From positions 4,113,501 through 4,177,500 of the forward strand of contig NC_016131.3 of NCBI RefSeq assembly GCF_000005505.3: a stretch of DNA of 64,000 nt, read 5' to 3'. Of the stretch, positions 55,038 to 64,000 are shown piece by piece. Position 1 is the first letter of the stretch. Each line of letters opens with the position of its first letter. The position numbers and the translations under genes are program-made. Origin of the DNA: Brachypodium distachyon. Its lineage: Eukaryota > Streptophyta > Magnoliopsida > Poales > Poaceae. The notes beneath the pieces are model-generated. The model did no database searches, was not told where the DNA came from, and saw only the letters and a list, made by a program, of their open reading frames with translations.

Positions 55038-58000
55038 TCATGGAACCATGGGGAAACTCAAGTTGAATGGTTCATTTTGTTGGCTAAATCCACCTCTAAG
55101 CACACCTGCGGCCCTCTGGATGGCCATGGAGACCCTCCACATCTCGTGCCGCACCGCCGCCTGCTGTTGCTTCGCGCTCTGGTTCCTCGACCGAGAGATG
55201 GCGTCCGCGATCCCGGGAAAGAACGAAAGCTCACTCTCGTAGTCCTCCGGAGGCGAGTACAACTAAACACACAAGAATTGTTCGTAATCACTAGAAAAAT
55301 GAAGTTTCATGGGAAAAATAATAATGAAGAATTGCCATTCTTTGTGGAATGCTTAGTGCTCACCAGATGCTTAAACCATGCTCTTCCTTGGAGTCCTTCT
55401 GCTTGCAGGAAACTTCTTTCAGCAAGTAGAAGACGATCGTTCAACAACCGCCTCCTCATTAGGGCGTGTCCGTCACGTGTATCCAGTTGTTTTAGTTCCT
55501 GGGTACGGCACCAAATAAACAAAAGGGTAAGGCCATAGACCGCTAATATTTTATTAGAAACAACAAATCCAAGCCGCCAGACAAACTGTTCCGTTTATGA
55601 CGTGTAAAAAAAATACTGTGCCAAATATGCTTAAGCATTTTACTACAAAAATAAATTTCCTTGGAACACCCAACAAACAAGGCAAGACTACAATGTCCAA
55701 ACAAAAAAAGAAGGAACAGTGGTGTTCTAAGCATGAACCCAAGCACATGGAAAATACAACTACAATGAAGAGCTTTCAGCATACCTTTGCCTCCTTCTGA
55801 ACTTCAGTGGCTGCACCAGAAAGAGCATCGATGGCTCCATTTATGAAATTGACTGATTGGTTATTGTTCATCACCGCAACTAACACATTTGCATGCTCCT
55901 GTGATATTACAAATTCAAAGTGTGTATTTAAAATGAATATGCTATATCGAGACCATGTATGCTGTAGTAGCAACTTCTATTTATGTTTCTTATTCTGTGT
56001 TTTATGCACCAGCTTTGCCCAACTGGCTGTTGCCATATTTAAAATTAGTAGATATGATGTTACTAGAGTTAATCCCTGATCTTGAGGTGTCAATCCCCTG
56101 AAGGAATAAGGAGTTCAGGACTATGATACATAAGCATACACGTATAGCCCCTTAGGAATGACAGAGAAAGATGTGATGCCCGATGGCAATGGATATGCAT
56201 ATAGAATTCTGAAAATAATCATGTACCTGTAACTGTGAGGCGTATGTCTGATAGTCAAAAGACAACACGGGATCATCTGCCAAGCGAAGCGCTAGTAGTC
56301 CCCAAATTTCGGCAACTGGTGAAGTGGGAAAAGTAATGAGCAATCTAATGAGATGATGAGTACTACTCCCTCCGTCCCATATTAAGTGACGTAATGCATG
56401 TTACATGTATCTAGACGCTTTTTGGGTATAGATACATCCATATTTGGACAAATTTGAGTCACTTAATATGGGACGGAGGGAGTACAATACATGCTTGCAC
56501 ACATCATTTTTCAAGCAAAAATCTACTACAACTATATGTGCAGTCCTGTAGGAACCAACCCATGAGCATCCTCACTCTTGACCAATGTTGCATGAGGCCA
56601 TCAGTACATTCATTTTAACATACTTTTGACCAACAGAATTGTAATTGTAAGACACTATTTTGCTTTGGAAAATCATTTTAATAGATCATTCGGTACTTAC
56701 TAGCCAAATGACGATGAAACAATGGATCGCCATGCTTTTCCATCCAAACATACGAGTCAAGTGCAGTATGGTAGCCTGGAAACTCTGTGTCAATAGTACG
56801 CTGGTTAGCTTTGATGATTTACATCAGAAATCAACACAATCAACAAGACACAGTACAAAAAGGTAGTGCGAGGATGAAAATTGGGTGCCTAATCTAAGAT
56901 TGAACCAGGGAAAACATCAAAACTTTCTCGAAAAAAAGGAAAAACATTGAAAGAATTAATTGATAGGCATAGCCTAAAAAAGTCAAAATTGCATTCTGTA
57001 ACTCCAACAAAATACTTCAGAAATTAGTAAGCAGTAACGATCCTAACATCAACATGTATAGAAAAGAAGTCAAGTGCAAATTAGTAAGCAGTAATGATAT
57101 TAGCAAGTGCAAATTTCTGATATTAGCAAGTGCAAATTTCTACAATATCTGATTTTCAGTATTTTTAAATAATTAATTTCTATTTGCAAAGGTTCGCCTC
57201 TTTTTTCTTCTGAACCTACATATATGCTGAAGTTTTAAGAGTAAGCAATCGGAAAGTTACAACGTTTGTATTTGAATCAAATATCAACAAGAATCTTCGA
57301 GCAACCTTTGGATTAAACGTGCTCCAATACCTTTTCCGTAGTACAAGTCCACACAAGGAATTCCAGCATGATGTAGAAATGGGGCAAAATCAGAATCAGT
57401 TCTGGCAAGTCTCTCTATCTGCAAACTAAGTCATGTTCAGCAATAAACTTAAAGTAGAATACAATTAAGCACCAACTCGAATCATCTCCAATAAAAGAAG
57501 TCTATGGGTTCAGGCCATGCGCCCATGTGAGATTATATTAGGGCAGAAAGGGGTCTCGATACGAAAGTGATTGGTAAGATCAGTTAATGTTGATGATAGA
57601 GTGGTCAACTTATTGGCCACACATACCACATTCACAGTTTTGAAAGATGAATAAATCAGCCAAAAATGATGGACGTTTCCAACTAAATGGTTGATTAATT
57701 CATTATTCATACCAAAACCTGGTTTCTGCATGATAATTGTATAGTGATCTTGACCTCATCAAACAATAGACCATGTATTGAACTGCTACAAGATATTCCG
57801 TGAAGTACAAACTATGAATCTATTATTTTCTTGGTTTGATCTTTGATTTTTTTTCTTGAACATGCACCAGCATACCATTTTGTATTGGAAGAAAGCATCC
57901 AGATGGCGAAGAATTTACAGCTGACCCCCCCTCCCCCCCCCCCCCCCACACACACACAAAAAGAAGGAAAAGAAGGCAAAAACCAAACCTAGGCTACAAA

Positions 58001-61000
58001 AATGGAAAGAAAACTGCACCAGAACTAGCCTAGAACACAGAGGCGCCTGAGAGCACTAGCGCCCTAGCATCCAAACCTTAGCATCGCCAAGAATCAAATC
58101 TACAAACTCCCCACAAACAGGGATGATGCTACTGAAGGTGTAGTCGTTGTGAAGTTTCCAGATGCGCCACAGGGTGAGGATCGTGAGCGAATGTGCACCT
58201 TTCAGCTTGTTTGTGCCGGCACAAGCAGCCTTAGTTTCAACCAAGGATAGAAATCTTCACTGGGCTGTGGGCAAATGGACTATAGCTAGAATCTTGACAG
58301 CACCCTGTGCCAGACTTGGCGAGAGAAGAGCGCAGCTTGAAAGTAGGCAGGACAAAGTTTCCTCTTCTTGATCATAAAGTGGACAGCGCCCGAATGCTGC
58401 AGCCCACGCCTAGCAAGCCTGACAGCAGTCCAACATCGGTTGGCAGCAGCCAACCAGGTGAAAGATCTTGCACCCAGCTGTCCGAGGTCAGTTGCCACAA
58501 CGGGGATTCCGTCATGCCAGCAAAGAGGGCGACGTATGCCTTGAGCTTCTAGATGAATGGTCCTCCACAGACGAGAGGACCTAGGCGCTTACAACGTCTG
58601 AAAGGTGTAAAAATTCATCGATGCCTTGAACATTGAGGGTGCTGGGGATGTCCCTGATCCAGCCCCTACTGGACAGGGCTTCACTGACAGTGCGGCGCTT
58701 GGCAGTCTGCCAGTCCGCGATCCAACCGCTGCCAGCATGGTAGGAGCGAGAGCACCGCAATACATTGGCCATCCAGACAGACACTGGTCTGTTATGTACC
58801 AGGCTTGCGGAGAGGCTCGCTTGCAGAGCTCGCTTACCGTTTGCCAACAGCTAGTCACCATGGATGCCGCATGAACCAGGCTTGCGGAGAGGTGACCAAC
58901 CTTGACAGGAAACTTGGCCCATGGGCCATGGCTTGGAGGGATATGCGCATTGCAGCCATGGCCAGTGAAGGAGAAGGCCCAGCCAGTCTTCCTGAGGTCC
59001 TTGAAGCCCAGGCCTCCAAGGTCGATAAGATGGCATACGTTGTGCCAGGATACATCACAGTTTCCTCCGCTAGCCTCATGACTACCATCCCAGAAGAAGG
59101 AGCGCTGCTTCTTGGTGATGGATTCATGCACCCATTTTGGCATGTAGATGGTGAGCGTAGTATGGATGGGTGCAGCTGAGAGCACTGAACGGACCATGAC
59201 AAGACGTTTGGAGTTGGAGAGCATGCTCAATCTCCAGTTGGCAAGTTTGCTACTGAACTTATCGAGCATAGGCTGTAGTCCTCGTAGCGCAGCATCCAAT
59301 TTGGGAAGGGGATTCCCGGGTACTGGATAGGAAACTCCTTGATTGGGCAAGCCAAGTGTTGCGCTATGGCCACAACCTCAGCTTCGCTGCATCGGATTGG
59401 GGTCGCCGAGCTCTTGAGGATGTTGGTTCTCAACCTGGTGGCGTCCCCGAAGATCTGGAACAGGAGGCAGACAATGTTGCTGTCGTTGTGCTGCGGTTTG
59501 AGAAAGATCACCGCATCATCAGTGTAGAGAGAAGTTTTGGAACCACCACATTGACCCGATAGCTCCGCCAACAAACCCTGGCTTGCCGCCGCTTCCACCA
59601 GATGATGCAGGATGTCCATGGCGATCACCAAGAGCATAGAGGAAGGAACACAACAGGTATCAAACGTACTCGTGATGTTGATCTTTGTATTGCTAGGGTG
59701 TTCCAGTTGAGCAACATTTTATATATCTTCTCCGAGTTAACTACTCCCTCTGATCCTAAATTCTTGACTCAAATTTGCCTAAATATGGATGTATCTATTC
59801 TTAAAAAGCGTCTAGATACATGTAATATTTCGACAATAATTTAGGATCGGAGGGAGTATTTGTTTGGAGTAACTACTTAGCAAAAACTTATAAGGGTCAA
59901 AGACTTTTCCAGATTAGAAATACACATGATTTAAATAGCAAGTGGTGAGATATGATGTCAACATAGATCATTCAAATTCATGGTCAAAGGTCAAACCGTA
60001 ACCTCTACATGACTCTGTAAAACTGGCATTTGACTATTAACGATTTTAGAGCAACCAGATACAGGTGATGACTGACAACATTGGATTGAAGTCCAATCTC
60101 TGGTATTATATACAGAGGAAAATTTAAGAAACCCTAATTCTTACATTGATGCCACCATCCATGGCACTCCATGTATCATGAACTGTCTTTCCTTCAACAT
60201 CCGGATCCTTAACCTGGAAACAACAAACTTGAAATAGAATTAACCTCATGTTCTCGTTCCAATTTTTCAATACTGCATCGAAAATGATCCCGTGATATTG
60301 CAAGCGGTTAAGCTAAGTATTTTCAATCATATGCAAGAAGTCAGGTGCTAATAAAGGTTATACTAGAAGAGAACCATGTGTCCAAAAGATCTACCTCACT
60401 ACAACATGATTTCAGAAATTGATATAGTTACCTAAGCCTATAAGTGTACTGAAGTTTTTCACGAAAGATCAAACCCCCAGACTAGAGCAGAACACAAGAA
60501 TAAAACAGTTTGTTTCTACCTGCCTTGTAACATCGACCAAGAGCTTGTCCAACTGGGGAGTAGAACCAGCAAAAAGCCCCATGCCTTGCACAGCACAATC
60601 AACATTCAAGTAAGCTACAGCTTTAGAATGCAGATCCCCAAGGTTCGCTTCGACCCATTCAGTTGATCCGATCTGGAAAAAAGAACCTTCAAAATATAGA
60701 AAAGGTAAATGTAGCAAAAAGTAAATGGGTCTTGCAAGTTGCAACAAATGACAAGATAAATCAACTAAAAGAATCTTTTACACTGAAATCGCAGCACGTA
60801 ATAACTAAACAGCACACACAAACCTCAGCCAATCCAAGAGCAAAAAGAGGCCCTCAATGCAAATAATTTTGATATTCACTAAAATCCAGAAAATGATTTG
60901 CAGATGATCCGATATCCAAAATTCTGATATAACTTAAATCGACCTTATTCCGATATTTTGAATTGTAATACAATCATGCCGCTACCAACGAGTACATGAT

Positions 61001-63683
61001 TACTTTGCAAACACACACATACACTTGATATTGTAGGTCAATGCAGTCTCAAATTACTACCAACCAGTTTACCACCTTCGTTATTTTGGTACAAATTGCT
61101 TAGTTCTAAGAGCGAATATGCAGTTCCAAAATTGTGTCCCATTCTTGTGTCTGCATGTGCGGTAGGGGTAGGGGTGGGGGAGGGGGGCACATGCCCCTCT
61201 CATTAGTACATGCATCAACCAATTTAGATGAGTCGTGTTCTTTAGTACATAAAAACTCACCATTCCAAACTCTTCAGCGTCCCAACTACAAAGAATGATA
61301 GTCCTCCGTGGTGTCCAACCTGACTGCAGCATTATTCCAAAACGGCGAGCAACATCAAGAAGCGCAGCTGTCCCACTGTTAGGATCGACTGCTCCATAAG
61401 TCCATGCATCTCGGTGGTTACCAAGGATCACGTAACGATCGGGTTCTTCATATCCTTCTATGGTAGCAAAAATATCCTTTATTATGGCCATCTTCCTGTC
61501 CTCCTTAAAAGAAAAGATGAGAAAAACCGTTATGATGACCATGATCTTGACTACTGATCCATCAATTACAAGCACATGATAGGACATGCAAAAATGCTTA
61601 ACTCTAAACCATGGCTTAATCTACCGGTTACATCAAATGTTAACGGAAAGAAAACATGCCTCCAGAAATACTTCGTGATTCTGCCACAATTGTGCAGCTT
61701 TTTGTTTGTCCAATATTCACCTGGTCCACTCGAGATAGATTTCATCTTTACACTTACAAAGAACTCAATCGGTGACGGCAGGCCTTCAGACCACATATTG
61801 ATTAGACACAAACTAAGATGTTTGTGTGTACCGATTATTTGATCCGAGACAACAAAATGGCAGTACAATATTCTCCTTGAACATGTATTGTATTCATTTT
61901 TAGTCCGTAGGAGCGCAAGGGTATATGGCTAGTCATATAGAAACCGGCACAATTATGAAAAACAGGTCTACCACGACAGAACAGTCACCTAAAGAAGCAT
62001 GTAGCACTTGCACGGTTGCACCCCAAATGATCAGTTAAGTTGGTAGTCAAATTAATTCTATAGATCTCCCAAAAATATATCCCTCATTATAACGTGAATT
62101 GAGTGGGCAGAAGGAGTAAGGAGATCATGAAACCATGGTTAAAAAAGAGAGCAAAAATGGACATCCTATTGATACTTACAAGGAACAGCATCAATGAATT
62201 CACACCACTTTGCATTAAGTAACAATGCCTGGAAAAATATTTGCCTCGCAAAAAAGGAAGTGATGAAGTATCAAAAGATGGACTCATAGACATCCCCTTC
62301 ACCGTGTAGCCGTAACAATAACGTCTAAGAAGTCAACCAATCTGTACAAGCAGTACAAACTGCCTGAAGCACTAAACACCAAACATAGCCGCTATTTGGA
62401 ACATGCTTGGCTGCTTAATGTGGAAAGGTTATAAATCAACAGATGCAAGGACCACTGAACGAAAATAGTGAAGTCGACTGTATTTGCCTGCCCAACTTTG
62501 GTACATTACAGGATTCAGGCCACACACTCACACACTCTACTATGCAAACGTCACCTCAGTACAAGCAATCAAGCATCCATGTGACTTCATAGCAACAGCC
62601 TATCAATCCAGATGGTCAAAGGAGCAGTTCACGCCATATCCTGTTTTTGTGCATACTTGCTTGTCGTTCTTGTCTCTACTCGTATACGAGGACAGCAAAG
62701 GTACAACAACAGTGTGTGTGTGTATATACCTGGTACGTGAAGTTGACCAACGTGGGGCCTGGTCCGACGCCACCGACGTCCTCCCCGAGCCCGAGCGCGG
62801 CACGCCACTCCGCCGGTAAGGCCGGACCACCCAGGCTCCGTACGATCGCCGAAGCCGTCTCGGCCGACACCGGCATGGACGGGATCGTCGGGAACCGCCT
62901 CTTCACTGCCTCGTGGTCGAACCCTAACCGCTCCGCGGCGCCCGTGGCGGCCCACCCGGGCGTGAGCGGGTCGCCGGGGCCCCCGAGCAGAACCATGCCC
63001 CTCTCGACGCCGCCGTCCGCGCGCCCGGCAATGAGCACGGCGACGGCGCCCCTCGCCGCGGCGCGCGCCACCACCCCGCCACGGTACCCGGCCCCGCGGA
63101 CCACCACCGCGACGCGGCCGCGGACGCCCACCCCGAGCCGGTCGAGCGCGAGGAAGTCCTCCTCGCGGCCGAGGTTGACGAACACCGCCTCCGCGACGGC
63201 GGCCCCGGACGGGGCGTACGCGTGGTAGGGCGGCACGAGGCGGCCGGCCGCGTCCGCAGGCTCGCCGACGGAGAGGTGCGCCAGGAGGGACCGGCCGTCG
63301 GGCGCGAGCAGCGCGAGGGAGGCGTGCGCCGGGTAGGAGAGCAGCGGCGCGTACTCGCGTGTTAGGGTTCGGAGCCCCGCGGCGCGGAACTTCGCGAGCA
63401 CGCGCTCGGCGACGCCCGCCGCCCCCGGCGTCCCTGCGAGGTGCGGCCCCGCGGTGAGCGCGCGGAGGTCGGCGGCGATGGTAGCATTGGCCCCCGTGGA
63501 GAGCGACAGGAACTGCGCGGCGGGGTCGGGCCGCCCCGCCGCAAGGCGTTGTGGTTCCCCGGTGCGGCCGTGGAGCGCGAGCAGCGAGACGAGGAGCAGG
63601 AGCCCCAATGGCAGGAGGACGCGGGCGGCGCCAGCAGGCAGCGAGCGGGTCAGTGACAGGGGTTGCGGGGAGGAGTGCGGCAT
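55038..63683 (-). CDS. Glutamate carboxypeptidase II-like M28 peptidase (AMP1/PLA3 type)
   Basis: Ten exons in transcript order are 63683-62730, 61503-61261, 60672-60520, 60213-60145, 57418-57331, 56784-56701, 56315-56227, 55898-55785, 55498-55364 and 55262-55038. They give 717 residues in frame. A type II membrane anchor ([18 protein letters not shown], about residues 20-40) precedes a PA domain ([11 protein letters not shown] region), the M28 peptidase domain and the C-terminal dimerisation domain ([23 protein letters not shown]). Zinc ligands are His348, Asp358, Glu396, Asp424 and His508, with catalytic Glu395. The first four have the same spacing as human GCPII. I start at ATG 63683 because the upstream frame has no ATG. 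Relatives AMP1 (Arabidopsis), VP8 (maize) and PLA3/GO (rice) control leaf initiation rate and meristem size. The last 14 residues after GGFS look like an extension. Confidence 0.94.
56366..56482. mobile_element. Stowaway MITE in an intron of the carboxypeptidase gene
   Basis: 117 bases with near-perfect inverted ends CTCCCTCCGTCCCATATTAA and TTAATATGGGACGGAGGGAG, TA on both sides. It lies between exons 6 and 7 and should be spliced out. Confidence 0.92.
57846..59677 (-). mobile_element. 5'-truncated LINE in intron 5'-adjacent to exon 5 of the carboxypeptidase gene
   Basis: The minus strand carries broken pieces of a LINE polyprotein: the reverse transcriptase core [13 protein letters not shown], then [20 protein letters not shown], then IYMPKW and [10 protein letters not shown], then a zf-RVT-like end and [12 protein letters not shown]. 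Several frameshifts make it non-functional. The element ends in an A run on its own strand (57846-57854). It is bounded by perfect 10-base direct repeats TTGATCTTTG at 57836-57845 and 59678-59687. It is missing the front half (endonuclease), as is usual for LINE copies. It is in the same orientation as the host gene. Confidence 0.88.
57925..57969. repeat. C-run and CA microsatellite
   Basis: About 30 bases of nearly pure C followed by six CA units, inside the LINE near its 3' end. Likely polymorphic in length and prone to sequencing error. Confidence 0.85.
59744..59856. mobile_element. Stowaway MITE in an intron of the carboxypeptidase gene
   Basis: 113 bases starting CTCCCTCTGATCCTAAATT and ending AATTTAGGATCGGAGGGAG, flanked by TA. 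It sits just upstream of the LINE in the same intron (between exons 4 and 5). Confidence 0.9.
61504..62729. other. Intron 1 of the carboxypeptidase gene
   Basis: About 1.2 kb, AT-rich, no embedded gene or transposon with clear ends. A TG/GTGTGT run lies next to the donor near 62712-62722. Confidence 0.6.
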
Positions 63684-64000
63684 TTCGCGGCCGCGGCACA
63701 CGCGTCGGACTCGGCGGCGGCGGCGAGTGGGCCGCGTGTTGGGGCCTTTGGCAGGCAGATATCACCCACGCACGCTGCGTAGCACGTACTGGCAGTCTAG
63801 CACACCACCCGTGTGCAGCTTTATTTTACGGTTACGCGCAACGGGCCATGGAATGGAGCTGGTACAAACTTTTAAGTTCTGTTCATCACAGGACCCTTCC
63901 AAAGAGAAGTTCATCAGAACGTACTGCACTGCACCACTACTCCCACGCTTTAGAATCTGGATGGGATGCTCTTGGCACTTTCCGAGCGGGGGTCCCCGCC
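63684..64000. other. Promoter region of the carboxypeptidase gene, cut by the window edge
   Basis: GC-rich just upstream of the start codon, then mixed. I see no clear TATA box and no other gene before the window ends. Confidence 0.4.

Noticed and set aside
62629..63765. 378-codon Arg/Pro-rich minus-strand frame
   Set aside because: It is another frame of the GC-rich first exon of the carboxypeptidase gene, which has the real membrane anchor and PA domain.
1..64000. CRISPR arrays, operons, riboswitches and phage-like genes
   Set aside because: Plant nuclear DNA with introns and transposons. No regularly spaced repeats or bacterial gene blocks were seen.

Overview
The window is nuclear DNA from a grass, most likely a pooid such as wheat, barley or a relative. 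The signs are GT-AG introns, GC-rich monocot exons, several Stowaway MITEs with the typical CTCCCTCCGT ends, LINE and LTR-retrotransposon insertions, and plant-specific gene families (phytocyanin, A20/AN1 SAP, LOB-domain). No bacterial, organellar or viral gene set is present, and I saw no tRNA, rRNA or CRISPR array. Exon structures were worked out by eye from splice signals and reading frame. The totals close in frame for every gene called intact.

Layout. 1-1.7 kb: unassigned GC-rich then AT-rich DNA. 1.8-5.8 kb: two phytocyanin (blue copper) genes on the + strand, separated by a long-TIR Mutator-like element. 6.2-6.7 kb: an A20/AN1 zinc-finger SAP gene (-). 7.3-14.7 kb: aldehyde oxidase A (-), with a decayed second copy of its promoter and first exon at 15.2-15.8 kb. 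16.8-24.05 kb: aldehyde oxidase B (-). 24.1-27.0 kb: a duplicated AO upstream block, a phytocyanin 3' relic, a small LINE insertion with target-site duplication, and a second SAP gene (-). 30.0-36.9 kb: aldehyde oxidase C (+), followed at 37.4-37.9 kb by a third SAP copy with an in-frame stop in its A20 finger. 39.0-44.2 kb: a young, complete LTR element that encodes only gag. 46.6 kb: a shrunken relic of a fourth aldehyde oxidase (last exon). 49.6-51.4 kb: ribosomal protein L23a (-). 53.9-54.5 kb: a LOB-domain gene (-). 55.0-63.7 kb: an AMP1/PLA3-type M28 glutamate carboxypeptidase gene (-) with ten exons and a LINE in one intron.

Main story. The left 47 kb is a local gene-family factory. 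A unit of phytocyanin tail, SAP and aldehyde oxidase has been duplicated, broken and partly inverted. It has left three full-length aldehyde oxidase genes (1357, 1359 and 1362 aa, identical nine-exon structure), two intact and one nonsense-bearing SAP, and fragments of both AO and phytocyanin. Aldehyde oxidases of this molybdo-flavoenzyme type make abscisic acid or auxin from aldehydes in plants, and SAP proteins are stress-response factors. Which substrate each copy uses cannot be read from the sequence. From memory, the neighbourhood of AO genes next to the PLA3/GO carboxypeptidase gene matches the end of rice chromosome 3. I did not find a system I would call wholly new. The strongest leads are the AO/SAP duplication history, the twin first exon of AO A, and the gag-only LTR element.
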